Positions 41,807-52,990 of a stretch of 64,000 bases of DNA are shown here, piece after piece. The stretch's first letter is position 1; the number at the start of each line of letters is the position of its first letter. The notes below the pieces were generated by a model. That model saw only the letters and a program-made list of their open reading frames with translations, was not told the origin of the DNA and ran no database searches. This DNA is from Akkermansia muciniphila (GTDB lineage Bacteria > Verrucomicrobiota > Verrucomicrobiia > Verrucomicrobiales > Akkermansiaceae), in assembly GCA_945879075.1 (NCBI GenBank), contig CAMCUY010000002.1, forward strand, positions 1-64,000. Reading direction: 5' to 3'. The translations under genes were made by a program, and so were the position numbers.

Positions 41807-42880
41807 TCACAGCCCGGCTTCCGCCAGGCGCTCGTTCATCTCTGTTTTCTGGAGCTCGTTGGTGAACTCGGTGAGGTCGCCGGCGATGACGCCGGTTAGG
41901 TTGTGCGAGGTGAAGCCGATGCGGTGGTCGGTGATGCGGCTTTGCGGGAAGTTGTAGGTGCGGATTTTTTCCGAGCGGTCGCCGGAGCCGATGAGTGCAC
42001 GACGGTTCTCGGAGTATTCCGCCTGCTGCTCCTGCAATTTTTTCTCGTAGAGGCGGGTGCGCATGATCTTGAGCGCCAATTCTTTGTTTTTGATTTGCGA
42101 GCGACCATGCTCGCAGCGGACGTAGAGCCCGGTGGGAAGGTGGAAAATCTGGACGGCGGAGTCGGTGGTGTTGACGTGCTGTCCGCCGGCACCGCCGGAG
42201 CGGCAGACTTCGATACGAAGGTCTTCTTGCTTGAGTTCCACATCGACTTCTTCGGCCTCAGGAAGGACGGCGACGGTCACGGTGGAGGTGTGGACGCGGC
42301 CTTGGGTCTCGGTGGCGGGGACACGCTGGACGCGGTGAACGCCGGATTCGTACTTCAAATAACGGAACACTTCCTGCCCGGTGATTTTCAGGATGACTTC
42401 CTTGAATCCACCGACTTCGGAGGGCGAGCTTTCGAGGTGTTCTGATTTCCAGCCGCGGAGGTCGGCGTAGCGTTGATACATGCGCATCAGCTCTGCGGCG
42501 AAGAGGGATGCCTCATCGCCACCGGCACCGGCGCGGATTTCTATCAGCGCGTCGCGGTCCTCGCCGGGGTCGGCGGGAAGCAGCGCGTATTGGAGCTCGC
42601 CGCTGAGCTTTTCGATCTCCTTTTCAAGCGCCGGGATTTCCTCGGCGGCCATCATGGAGAACTCGGGGTCGTCGGACTTGGCGAGTTCCTGGTTGTCGGC
42701 GAGGTGGCGTTTGGCGGCTTCGAGCTTGTCCCAGAGTTCGAGGGTTTGCTTGAGCTTGCCGTGCTCGCGGAGAATCTCGGTGGCGCGCTTGGGGTCGGCG
42801 AAAAGCTCGGGATCGCCCACCGCTTCCTCCAGTTCGGAGAAGCGGTCGCGGCGTTTGGCGATGAGGGAGGAGTAATCCAC
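41807..42880 (-). CDS. prfA: Peptide chain release factor 1
   Basis: EIRAGAGGDEASLFAAEL, ESGVHRVQRVPATETQGRVHTSTVTVAVLPE, RSGGAGGQHVNTTDSAVQI. Confidence 0.96.
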   Translation of the reverse strand: MDYSSLIAKRRDRFSELEEAVGDPELFADPKRATEILREHGKLKQTLELWDKLEAAKRHLADNQELAKSDDPEFSMMAAEEIPALEKEIEKLSGELQYALLPADPGEDRDALIEIRAGAGGDEASLFAAELMRMYQRYADLRGWKSEHLESSPSEVGGFKEVILKITGQEVFRYLKYESGVHRVQRVPATETQGRVHTSTVTVAVLPEAEEVDVELKQEDLRIEVCRSGGAGGQHVNTTDSAVQIFHLPTGLYVRCEHGRSQIKNKELALKIMRTRLYEKKLQEQQAEYSENRRALIGSGDRSEKIRTYNFPQSRITDHRIGFTSHNLTGVIAGDLTEFTNELQKTEMNERLAEAGL

Positions 42881-42907
42881 GGAAACAGGTAGAAGCTGAT
42901 GGATTTC

Positions 42908-42924
42908 CCGACTGAGACAGTCGG
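42908..42924. repeat. Short intergenic palindrome copy (perfect)
   Basis: CCGACTG-AGA-CAGTCGG, 7-bp perfect stem. Confidence 0.6.
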
Positions 42925-42938
42925 GGCGCTTTGGGATC

Positions 42939-44528
42939 TCAGCTCTGGTCGATGGTCTTCTCGGTGGCGGCGTCGATGATGAGGAATTTTTCGCGGTTCA
43001 TGGTCGGGTCCGAGCGGAAGATGAGACGGCCGGAATGCGAGCGCTCGAGTTCCATGAGGAGCTTGGCGTCCTCGCTCTTGAAACGGTTGAGGACGTCGCT
43101 GTTCACGATGACGATGATGTCGCCGACCGAGTCGTGACGTTTCTGGATTACGGTATGCAGGCGGCGCTGGATCTCGATGGACATGGTCATCGGGGTTTTG
43201 ACGCGGGCGCGGCCCTGGCAATACGGGCAGGGTTCATACATCGAGTCCCGCAGCGATTCGTTAAGCCGCTGGCGGGTCATTTCCATCAGGCCGACGGGGG
43301 ATATCTGGAGGACCTGGGTCTTGGCCTTGTCCTTCTTGAGGCGCTCCTTGATGGCCTTGTAAACCGTCTGCTGGTCCTTGCGGTGGCGCATGTCGATGAG
43401 GTCGATGACGACGAGGCCACCGATGTTGCGGAGGCGGAGTTGCCGGGCGACTTCGACGGCAGCTTCGACGTTGGTTTCGAGGATCATCTTGTCCACGTCC
43501 TTGGAGCCGCGGTTGCGGCCGGTGTTGACGTCGATGGCGATGAGCGCCTCGGTTTCATCGATGACGATGTAGCCGCCGCAGGGCAGCCAGACTTGGCGGG
43601 AAAACGCTTCGTCGATTTGCTTCTGGATGCCGACGCGCTCGAAGATCGGCTGGCCGGCGGCGGAGGGCATGTAATGGATGCGGCGCTTGGCGCGGCGGGA
43701 AATTTTCCCGGCGATTTCGCGAATCATCTCGGTGGTCTCGGCGTCGTCGCACATGACCTGGTCGATTTCCTCGGTGAGGAAATCGCGGGCGGTGCGCTCG
43801 ATGAGGCCGGGCTCTTGGAAGATGCAGGCGGGGGCGGGGTTGTTAGCGCGGCGGGCTTCGATCTCGTCCCACTGCTCGAGGAGCATGTGGAGGTCGCGCA
43901 CGAGGTGGCGGCGGCGGATGCCGCTGGCGGCGGTGCGCATGATGATGCCCATGCCTTCGGGGACCTGGAGTTTCTGGGTGATGATGCGGAGGCGTTGCCG
44001 TTCCTTGGGATCCTCGATCTTGCGGGAGATGCCGAACTGTTCGGTGAAGGGCATGAGGACGAGGTAGCGGCCGGCCAGCGAGATGTTCGTCGTGACGCGC
44101 GGGCCCTTGGTGCCGATGGGGCCTTTGGAGACCTGGATGACGATTTCCGAACCAATCGGATAGATGTCGGGGATGTCCTTGGAGCTGATTTTTTTCTGCT
44201 GCTTCCTTTTGCCTTCGCGCTGGATCTCCTCCAAGCCGGCGTCGAGCGCGGCGGGGATGGCGTCCCAGAAGTGGAGGAAGGCGTTTTTGTCGAGTCCGAT
44301 GTCGACGAACATCGCCTTGAGGCCGCCTTCGATGTTTTTGACGCGGCCCTTGAAGATGCCGCCGACGATGTTCTGGTCGCCCTCGCGCTCGACGGTGTAT
44401 TCCTCGAGCACGCCTTCTTCGAGGAGTGCGACGCGGCGTTCGAGTTTCTCGACGTTGACGACGATGCTGTTGCCGCGGGACGGGTTGGGTTTGCCGATGC
44501 CGAGGAGTCTTTTGATATGTTGGATCAT
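42939..44528 (-). CDS. rng: Ribonuclease E/G
   Basis: NIVGGIFKGRVKNIEGGLKAMFVDIGLDKNAFLHF, ETEALIAIDVNTGRNRG, GGLVVIDLIDMRH, CPYCQGRARVKT. Confidence 0.93.
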   Translation of the reverse strand: MIQHIKRLLGIGKPNPSRGNSIVVNVEKLERRVALLEEGVLEEYTVEREGDQNIVGGIFKGRVKNIEGGLKAMFVDIGLDKNAFLHFWDAIPAALDAGLEEIQREGKRKQQKKISSKDIPDIYPIGSEIVIQVSKGPIGTKGPRVTTNISLAGRYLVLMPFTEQFGISRKIEDPKERQRLRIITQKLQVPEGMGIIMRTAASGIRRRHLVRDLHMLLEQWDEIEARRANNPAPACIFQEPGLIERTARDFLTEEIDQVMCDDAETTEMIREIAGKISRRAKRRIHYMPSAAGQPIFERVGIQKQIDEAFSRQVWLPCGGYIVIDETEALIAIDVNTGRNRGSKDVDKMILETNVEAAVEVARQLRLRNIGGLVVIDLIDMRHRKDQQTVYKAIKERLKKDKAKTQVLQISPVGLMEMTRQRLNESLRDSMYEPCPYCQGRARVKTPMTMSIEIQRRLHTVIQKRHDSVGDIIVIVNSDVLNRFKSEDAKLLMELERSHSGRLIFRSDPTMNREKFLIIDAATEKTIDQS

Positions 44529-44577
44529 GTTGATGGGAGTTTGTTGGTTAGAGAGTTGTTGTTCGGGGTGGGGGAAA

Positions 44578-46797
44578 TCAGGGTTCCGTGACGGGGATGG
44601 CTTTGGGGATGACCGAGCCCTCGGCGTCCACCTCGGGGGTGATGGTCGGGGTGGGGGTGACGGTGGTGGAGGGAGAGGGATGGATGGGGAGGGCGACCTC
44701 GCCGGCTTCCTCGCCGGTCTCGCCGGCGGGTTCTTCCGCGGCTTGCGGCAGGGCCTCCGCCCCGGCGACGGGCGGCGGTGCCGGGGCTGTCTGGCCTGCT
44801 TCGATGGCGGCGATCATTTCCGGGGAGATCTCGATGGTCTTCTCGATGCGGTCGGTATTTCCGAGGGCTTTGGCCATGGGTTTGAGCGGAAGCTTCACGC
44901 CGTTGTCGCGGGCGAAAAGGCCGCGTAAGACGAGGTTGACCAGCGGGCCGCAAACGCCGCCGCCGGAGCCGCCGTTCTGGACGAGGATGCAGATGGCGTA
45001 TTTCGGGTTGTCGTAGGGTGCGAAGCTCATGATCCACGAGTTGTTGGACTTCGCGCCGTTGTCGGTGGTCTGGGCGGTGCCGCTTTTTGAGGCGACGACA
45101 ACGTTCGTGAGTTTGACTTTTCCGGAGGTTCCTCCGGGGTCGTTGGTTGACATCCGCATGCCTTTGCGGATGAGCTCGATGTCGCTGGCCTTGATCCCCG
45201 ACTGCGTGAGATCGACCTCAAGCTTGGGGATGTCCGGAACGAGGGTTTTGCCGTCCTCGCTCACCGCGTGTTTCACGATCCGGGGTTTGTAGTATTTGCC
45301 GCCGTTGGCGACGCAGGCGGTGACGGCGCACATCTGGAGCGGGGTGGCCAACGAGTCGCCCTGGCCGATAGAGAGGAAGGCGTTGAGGGCGGGAGTCATG
45401 GTGAGGGAAGGGTTGGCGCTGCGCCACGCGCGGCTTCCGGGCAGGATGCCGGCGTCTTCCTTGGGCAGCTCGATACCGGTGCGCTTGCCGATGCCGACGA
45501 TCTGGCAGCCCTCGACCATCGCCTTCCAGCCGATGGTGTTGGCGAGCTTGTTGAAATACGGATTACAAGAATGCTGAATGGCTTCGGACAGGTCCTGGCC
45601 GCCGTGGTTGCCCTTGTGCAGGTTCCAGATCCAGCAGCCTACGTTCTTGTTGCCGTAGGTGACGTAGCCGTCGCAGGAGTAATTGCGGGTGGCGTTGCCT
45701 GCCAAGGCGCCCGCGATGGCGGTGGGGATCTTCATGGTCGAGCCCGGAGTGAACTCGGAAATGGCGCGGTTGGTGAACGGGGCGAGCTGCATGTTGGCCC
45801 GATAGGCGTCCCAGTTCTTTTGGGAAATGCTGGGGATGAAGTCGTTCGGGTCGTAGTCGGGCACGGAGGCCATGGCGAGGACCTCGCCGGTGTTGACGTC
45901 CATCACCACGCCGGCGGCGCGGCCCGCGAGACGCAGGGTGTTCTCTAACAGGAACTGGACGCGGGCGTCGATGGTGAGCCGGAGTTTGGCGCCGATGCCG
46001 GGCTTGGTGTAGTCGGACATCCGGATGGTGCGGCCCTTTTCGTCCTTCACGATGGTCTTCTGTCCCTCCGGTCCGCGGAGGGTTTCGTCCATGGAGAATT
46101 CCACGCCGGCGATGCCTTTTTCATCGCCGATGTAGTGGTTGAACTTGCGGGTAGCGCTGTCCGGGACGTCGCCTTTTTCCCACTGTTTCAGATAGCCGAG
46201 GACGTGGCTGGCGAGGGCGCCGTAGGGATAGTGCCGCTGCGGGCGGATGCTCGGATAGACTCCGGGGAGTTCGAGGTTGTGCTCAGCGAATTTGGAGAAC
46301 TCCTCGTAGCTGAGGTCGGAGCGGTAGCTGAAGGGGATGAGGCCGCCGTGGGTGAGGAAGTGGGTGCGGAGGTCGCCGGCCTTGTAGGGCCGCGCGAGGT
46401 TGAGGCGCGGGTCGCCGAGCACGCGGATGGGGCCGTCTCGGACGATGGCGACGATGTCCTTCTCCGAACGCTTGCGGGGCAGGCCGTCTTGCTGGGTCAG
46501 GCGCTGGATGGTCGGGTCCTCGACGTGTTGTGATAGATAGGCCTGGCGGATTTCGTCGAGGTTGAAGGAGACCTCGTAGTTGCGGAGGTTGCGGGCGAGG
46601 GTGATGCCGTTGCGGTCGGTGATTTCGCCGCGGATGCCGGGCTCGCGGACGGTGACGGTGCGGTTGCCGGGCACCTGCTGGAGGAAATCGTCGCGACGGA
46701 CAATTTGGAATTCATAGAGGCGGGAAAGCAGCGCGCCGAAGCCGACGAGCACGAGGGCCGTCAGCAGATAGAGTCGGAAGCGATAGCTGGGTTCCAT
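44578..46797 (-). CDS. mrdA: Penicillin-binding protein 2
   Basis: FTPGSTMKIPTAIAG (SxxK), SCNPYFNKLA (SxN), VASKSGTAQT (KSGT); N-terminal TM; adjacent to mreD. Confidence 0.92.
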   Translation of the reverse strand: MEPSYRFRLYLLTALVLVGFGALLSRLYEFQIVRRDDFLQQVPGNRTVTVREPGIRGEITDRNGITLARNLRNYEVSFNLDEIRQAYLSQHVEDPTIQRLTQQDGLPRKRSEKDIVAIVRDGPIRVLGDPRLNLARPYKAGDLRTHFLTHGGLIPFSYRSDLSYEEFSKFAEHNLELPGVYPSIRPQRHYPYGALASHVLGYLKQWEKGDVPDSATRKFNHYIGDEKGIAGVEFSMDETLRGPEGQKTIVKDEKGRTIRMSDYTKPGIGAKLRLTIDARVQFLLENTLRLAGRAAGVVMDVNTGEVLAMASVPDYDPNDFIPSISQKNWDAYRANMQLAPFTNRAISEFTPGSTMKIPTAIAGALAGNATRNYSCDGYVTYGNKNVGCWIWNLHKGNHGGQDLSEAIQHSCNPYFNKLANTIGWKAMVEGCQIVGIGKRTGIELPKEDAGILPGSRAWRSANPSLTMTPALNAFLSIGQGDSLATPLQMCAVTACVANGGKYYKPRIVKHAVSEDGKTLVPDIPKLEVDLTQSGIKASDIELIRKGMRMSTNDPGGTSGKVKLTNVVVASKSGTAQTTDNGAKSNNSWIMSFAPYDNPKYAICILVQNGGSGGGVCGPLVNLVLRGLFARDNGVKLPLKPMAKALGNTDRIEKTIEISPEMIAAIEAGQTAPAPPPVAGAEALPQAAEEPAGETGEEAGEVALPIHPSPSTTVTPTPTITPEVDAEGSVIPKAIPVTEP

Positions 46798-46801
46798 GGC
46801 T

Positions 46802-47386
46802 TCAGTAGGCGTGGCGGCGTTTCCGGCCGGCGTCGGGATTGATCGAGTGGTCGCAGAATTTCGCGACGCGGAAGAGCAGCCAGAAGACGAAAGGGGAAAA
46901 CAACATGGTCAGCAGCGAGGTGAAAACCATTTGCATGACGGTGGCCTTAGAGAGCACGAAGTCCCCGCGGACGAAGTTGATGATGGCATACTCGGCCGCT
47001 AGATAGAGGAAGATGGCAATGCCGGACAGGAAGGCGGAGAACTGCCATTTTCCCTGTTTGAAGAGCGGCTGGATTCCCTGCATCAGGAAACCCATCGCGC
47101 CGAAGAGCAGGATCGAGTAACCGAAGCGCAGGGACTCGACCTGCTGGGTATAGACTTCCGGGTCCCCGCCGTGCGGGCCGAGCGCGCAGTGGGAGTCCCA
47201 AAAAAACCCGCCGATGAAGGCAAGCAGCAGCATGGTGGGTTGGCCGACGGTGACGGCCGCGCAGAGGAACACCAACTGGATGAGCATGATGCGCGACTGG
47301 TGGATGCCCGTGAGCGCAGGCAGGAACTGCTGCACCACGAAGGAGGCGAGCAGGAGCAGGATCGTAATGAACGAGTAGCGGATCAC
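46802..47386 (-). CDS. mreD: MreD-like membrane protein
   Basis: Multi-TM protein between mreC and PBP2. Confidence 0.7.
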   Translation of the reverse strand: MIRYSFITILLLLASFVVQQFLPALTGIHQSRIMLIQLVFLCAAVTVGQPTMLLLAFIGGFFWDSHCALGPHGGDPEVYTQQVESLRFGYSILLFGAMGFLMQGIQPLFKQGKWQFSAFLSGIAIFLYLAAEYAIINFVRGDFVLSKATVMQMVFTSLLTMLFSPFVFWLLFRVAKFCDHSINPDAGRKRRHAY

Positions 47387-47393
47387 GGACGGG

Positions 47394-48206
47394 TCAGGGA
47401 GCGGCGGAGAGCACGACGAAAACCGTGCCTAGATCCGCGAAGTTCACCGAGGGCCGGACGAGAGCTTCGGAATCCAGCGCGCCTTTTTCGACGGAATCGA
47501 TGGTTCCAAGTAAAATGTTAGGCTGGAAGATACCTCCACGGCCGGTGGTGAAGACGCGTAGCCCCGGACGGAGCGCGGCGTCGGTGGATAGAAATCTGAG
47601 GCGCAGCAGCGGGTTGCCGTCGAAGCGGCCGCGCTGGCCGCTGAGAATGCCAACTTCCGGCGAGCCCTCGACGCGGGCGGAGACCTGGCATTTCTCGTCG
47701 GTGAGCAGGAGCACCGACGAGCGGTTCTGGTCCTTGTAGATGCGGTCGATTTTGCCGACGAGTCCTTCGTTAGAGAGGACGGCGAGCTGGGTGCCGATGC
47801 CGCGCTCCTGGCCGGCGTCGATGTCCACGGTCTGCCACCAGGTGGTCGGCTGGCGGCGGATGACCTGCGCGGGGACCACGTCGAAGTGGGTGGCCTTCTG
47901 GTAATCGAGGGCATGCCGGAAGCGCTCGTTTTCGAGTTCGAGTTCGCGGTAGCGCGACTCGATGATGCGCAGACGGCCGAGCTCGCTGCGGACGGTTTCG
48001 AGCTCCACTTCGAGTTCTTTTGAATGCCGCGTCTCCTGGAGAAACGCGCGGGCCTGGGTTTCCATTTTCGAGCCGGATTTCAAAAACGGCGACATCGCCG
48101 AAAAGTAAAGATCCTGCACCTCGCGCACGGCGCGGTCGCTTTGGGTGAACGCCCAAAAGGCTCCTCCGAGGAAGAGCAGCAGCGCGATGAGATTGAGCGG
48201 CTTCAT
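47394..48206 (-). CDS. mreC: Rod shape-determining protein MreC
   Basis: N-terminal TM, coiled coil, ATHFDVVPAQVIRRQPTTWWQTVDIDAGQERGIGTQLAVLSNEGLVGKI. Confidence 0.9.
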   Translation of the reverse strand: MKPLNLIALLLFLGGAFWAFTQSDRAVREVQDLYFSAMSPFLKSGSKMETQARAFLQETRHSKELEVELETVRSELGRLRIIESRYRELELENERFRHALDYQKATHFDVVPAQVIRRQPTTWWQTVDIDAGQERGIGTQLAVLSNEGLVGKIDRIYKDQNRSSVLLLTDEKCQVSARVEGSPEVGILSGQRGRFDGNPLLRLRFLSTDAALRPGLRVFTTGRGGIFQPNILLGTIDSVEKGALDSEALVRPSVNFADLGTVFVVLSAAP

Positions 48207-48233
48207 GGCCGGAATGGGCCTGGCGAGGTCCGT

Positions 48234-49262
<1,029 letters not shown>

Positions 49263-49696
49263 GGATGTTTTTGAAAATAAGAGAGTAAATCGTAAAAATG
49301 GATGGTTTCCCGAGTCCGGCCGCCGCGTCATTCAGTTGGCAAGCCTGAAGAAAAACGGTGCGGTGCAAGGAACTCCTGAAGTCGAACGGAGGAATGTCAA
49401 CACTCGCCGCCCCGAGGTCAAGCGGGAATCCGTGTTCCTCGCCGTGCGGTCCAATGTTCCACACGATGGAAACGAGCGCCTCGCTCCAAATGGAGTGGCA
49501 AAAGCGGCGTATGCTGGCGGATTTGACGGCGTGAGAGGATATCTTCGACGCCTTAGTTTGGAACGTCGCCCTGCAGCGGCCCGCGATTTCCGGTTCTGAC
49601 GGTCACGGGTATCCGGTCGTATCGTATTGAAATCGGCGTGAACGACGGCTTGCCGTTTCCAAATCCGCTGTTTAATTTGCGGCTCCACAGACGCCC

Positions 49697-50464
49697 ATGA
49701 AATCGATTTCCCTTCTCTCCCTGTTCGTTTTGATCGCTCCGCTCTCAGCACAAGACAAGGCCGCGCCCGTCGAGAAAAATCCCGTCGTCAACAAGGATGC
49801 CTTGCTGCCCAATCAGCAGGCATTCCTCAATCTCCCCGAGGAGAGCCGGAATGAATTCATCAAGCATCTCAGCGAGGGCAACCGTCTTTTCCAACAGAAG
49901 CGGGTCTTTGAAACCCTCGAAGAACTCGACAAGGCGTCGAAGATTTTCACCGACAGCCCGGAGATCTACAACCTGCGGGGCAGCTGCTTCGTGGAAATGC
50001 GCTCGTTCGACAAGGCGCTCGACCAGTTCGAAAAGGCCCGCGCCCTGGCCAAGGATAACCCCAGCATCGACTTCAACGTTGGGGAGGTTTATTTCGTCAC
50101 CAAAGAGTGGAAAAAGGCCTTGGATCTGTTTGAGAAGATCATGAAAGTGCTGCCGCCGGAGAGTCTCGCGCTCGGGCGGTTGGTGGAGTTCAAGATCCTG
50201 CTCTGCAAGAAGAAGCTCGGATTGAACGACGAGGTGACGATCCTGGCCGGCAAATATGATTTCCTGGATGACTCGCCGTTCTATTATTACACGCAGGCGG
50301 CCCTTGCTTACGACAGCGATAATTTGGTCAAGGCGGAAGAGTGGCTGGCGATCGCCGGCCGGATTTTCCAAGATCCGAACGTGCTCGCGCCGTGGCAGGA
50401 CACGCTTGTCGAGTATGGATATATCAAGAGTTTCTACGGCGACGATGCCGGAACGGAACAGTGA
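49697..50464 (+). CDS. Secreted tetratricopeptide-repeat protein
   Basis: Signal peptide; ALDQFEKARALAKDNPSIDFNVGEVYF-type TPR units. Confidence 0.75.
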   Translation: MKSISLLSLFVLIAPLSAQDKAAPVEKNPVVNKDALLPNQQAFLNLPEESRNEFIKHLSEGNRLFQQKRVFETLEELDKASKIFTDSPEIYNLRGSCFVEMRSFDKALDQFEKARALAKDNPSIDFNVGEVYFVTKEWKKALDLFEKIMKVLPPESLALGRLVEFKILLCKKKLGLNDEVTILAGKYDFLDDSPFYYYTQAALAYDSDNLVKAEEWLAIAGRIFQDPNVLAPWQDTLVEYGYIKSFYGDDAGTEQ

Positions 50465-50517
50465 ACTGGCGGGGGCGGTCTTGAACGCCCGCCAAAAGCT
50501 CCGCCGGACCCCGCGTC

Positions 50518-51381
50518 ATGGTTCGATTTTGTTTCAAAACCCTACTGCTTATTCTTGTCGTGCCGGGCGTTTTCGGCAGCGGGGCGGCGGTCGGGCAGGG
50601 AGGCGCCCCCAAGATCGTGGTGCCCACGGGCAGCCGTCCGGTGGTGCCGGCGCGACCTCCGTTGGCCTCCACGGCCAGAGTGCTCTATCCGTGGAAAACC
50701 CATGTGACCTGTACGATTTTCTGGATTGGCGAGCAACCGACGTCGCGCAATCCGACCCCGAACTGCAAGTCGTCCTGGGATCAGAACTGGGCGTCCAATT
50801 TCGGCGGTTACGATGATCCGGAGCCGGCGAACCGGGTGGCGAACCATACGACGGGTGAATTCCGGCCTAAAGGTTTCCAGCCCAAACTCAACCCGTTTTA
50901 TGTCGCGCTGCCCTATAACGACGTGCAAGGCGCGGGCAGGCACAAGCCGGAAGCCGCGAGGGTCGTTCCGTGGTTCGCGCGGGTGAGTCCGGAGCCAGGC
51001 AAGACAGTTTGCAAAGGGCGCTGGGTCCAGATTTACAAAGGCAGCCGGAGTTGTTACGCGCAGTGGGAGGATTGCGGGCCGTGGGTGACCGATGACTGGG
51101 AGTTTGTCTTCGGCACCAAGCCGCCGAAAACGACGCAGAATGGCGCGGCGGGAATTGATCTTTCGCCCTCGATCCGCGACTACCTCGGCTTGCGCTCCGG
51201 CCAGAAAGTGCACTGGCGCTTCGTCGAGGCCGGGCAGGTTCCTTACGGGCCTTGGAAAAAATACGGGCAGGAGGCTCCGGTCGTGAACAATCCCGACTTG
51301 CTCGCCCAGCAGCGTTATCTCGAATATTTGAGGAAGCTGCGCGATGAGGAGTTTATGAAAAAGCCCCTGAACCAACTCTGA
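50518..51381 (+). CDS. Secreted hypothetical protein, possible double-psi beta-barrel
   Basis: Signal peptide; SCYAQWEDCGPWVTDDWEFVFG and GIDLSPSIRDYLGL. Confidence 0.6.
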   Translation: MVRFCFKTLLLILVVPGVFGSGAAVGQGGAPKIVVPTGSRPVVPARPPLASTARVLYPWKTHVTCTIFWIGEQPTSRNPTPNCKSSWDQNWASNFGGYDDPEPANRVANHTTGEFRPKGFQPKLNPFYVALPYNDVQGAGRHKPEAARVVPWFARVSPEPGKTVCKGRWVQIYKGSRSCYAQWEDCGPWVTDDWEFVFGTKPPKTTQNGAAGIDLSPSIRDYLGLRSGQKVHWRFVEAGQVPYGPWKKYGQEAPVVNNPDLLAQQRYLEYLRKLRDEEFMKKPLNQL

Positions 51382-51522
51382 AACCAAGCGCCCAAACGGC
51401 GGAAATATTTCGGTTTTTGGGAATTCTCAGCTTCGGCGAGGAATAAAGCTTCATTCTTCTTGACTCGTTTTGGAGCGAGGCCTAAATCGCCGCCCCCAAA
51501 CGAACTTTTACCACTGATTCCC

Positions 51523-51996
51523 ATGGCCAACGCACAAGTTATTCTCAAAGAAAAAATCGAAGGCCTTGGTGCCGAAGCTGATGTCGTCAAAGTCCGCGCC
51601 GGATACGCCCGGAACTTCCTTATCCCTCAAGGCAAGGCTTTCGAAGCCAACCGCTCGAACCTCCGCCACGTGGAAGCTCTCAAAACCGCTCGCGCAGCCC
51701 GCGAGGCCATCGAACTCGTCGCGTTGCAGGAACTCGCCGTGAAGATTTCCAAGCTCAAGCCGAAGTTCGTGCTTTCGACCGGTCAAGGTGGCAAGGCATT
51801 CGGATCGGTCACCAACATGGACATCCACAAGGAACTCGAAGCAGCTGGCATCGTCATCGACCGCCACTCCATCGAGCTCGAGAAGCCGGTGAAAAAGTCC
51901 GGCAAGACCGAAGTCCAAATCCGCCTCCATCCCGAGGTCATCGCCACGCTCATCATCTCGGTGGACGCAGGTGCGGAGGAGGAAGCCGAAGCGTGA
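51523..51996 (+). CDS. rplI: 50S ribosomal protein L9
   Basis: VILKEKIEGLGAEADVVKVRAGYARNFLIPQGKAFEA. Confidence 0.95.
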   Translation: MANAQVILKEKIEGLGAEADVVKVRAGYARNFLIPQGKAFEANRSNLRHVEALKTARAAREAIELVALQELAVKISKLKPKFVLSTGQGGKAFGSVTNMDIHKELEAAGIVIDRHSIELEKPVKKSGKTEVQIRLHPEVIATLIISVDAGAEEEAEA

Positions 51997-52021
51997 TCCG
52001 CGGCTGATTGATTGTCATGAT

Positions 52022-52056
52022 AACCCCCGGTGCGTGAGACGAACCGGGGGTTTTTG
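52022..52056. terminator. Rho-independent terminator after rplI
   Basis: AACCCCCGGTgcgtgagacgaACCGGGGGTTtttgttttt. Confidence 0.85.
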
Positions 52057-52165
52057 TTTTTGAGCGCGAACTCGAAATAGGAGGGTCAGCAGTTTCTCCC
52101 GGTCGAATCTCTCGCTCAGCTTCGCCTCCATGGGCAGGGCCGCCAGAAGGACGAACGCATGTGGG

Positions 52166-52926
52166 TCCGTCATCGCCGCCCACAAGACCGGCATCGTCTA
52201 TTGCGCCATCCGGAAGAAAGTGGAGGTGGTCCCCGACACCCTCGCGAGTTGGGGCCTGAAATGCGTGGCCTATTACGGCGGCATGATTGAGCAGGACCGC
52301 GTCCGCACCCAGGAAGCCTTCATCCAGCGTAAGGCGGACGTCGCCCGCATGTCACGCCGGTCCCGCGATGGCTGGGAGCCGCGTTTCGGCCGTTGCCGCA
52401 CTGTCCAGATGCTCGCCGGCAGCAAGTCGCAGAAAATCATCTCCGCCGGGCTGGACCAGCTCACCACCTACGGCATTCTCCGTGACAAGGGCGCCGGCTA
52501 TCTCAACGGCCTGGTGTGCTACCTGTCAGACGCAGGACTCGTCCACACAGTCACCAACGGCGACTACCCGCTCATGACGCTCACCCCGCTGGGCGACACG
52601 GTCATGCGCGGCGAGGCATTATTCCAACTCGTCTAGCCGGATTCCGAGGCGGGAAAAAAGGAGGTCGCCCTCAAGGACCGCGGCCAGCTTTACTCGATGC
52701 TTCGCGTTCTGCGCGCGAAGATTGCGAAACGCGACGAAGTCCCGCCCTAGGTGATTTTTCCTAACGATAATCTCGAAGCCCTAGGACGCTACCAACCCGT
52801 CACCACCGGGGAAGACCTGCATCTCCCCGGCATTGGCGCGGCCAAGGTTCGGCGCTACGCCGAGCCCTTTCTGGAAGCCTTCCGCGTCTGGATAAAATCG
52901 CACGGCAGGAAAGTTCCGCATTGGCT
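52166..52926 (+). pseudogene. RecQ-like helicase remnant
   Basis: GIVYCAIRKKVEVVPDTLASWGLKCVAYYGGMIEQDRVRTQEAFIQRKADVA, then RCRTVQMLAGSKSQKIISAGLDQLTTYGILRDKGAGYLNG (RQC), then PP*VIFPNDNLEALGRYQPVTTGEDLHLPGIGAAKVRRYAEPFLEAFR (HRDC). Confidence 0.85.
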
Positions 52927-52990
52927 CATGGATCACACGATCGCCGCTGCAGAGGCGGAGTGGGGGATCACCACTGCCTCGGAAACGCCT

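Noticed and set aside
43035-44591. 518-aa + strand ORF opposite rng (likewise 31407..33020 opposite opgG, 12473..13669 opposite dapA/panC, 29537..30571 opposite opgH)
   Set aside because: Same antisense artefact; the opposite strand encodes well-recognised proteins.
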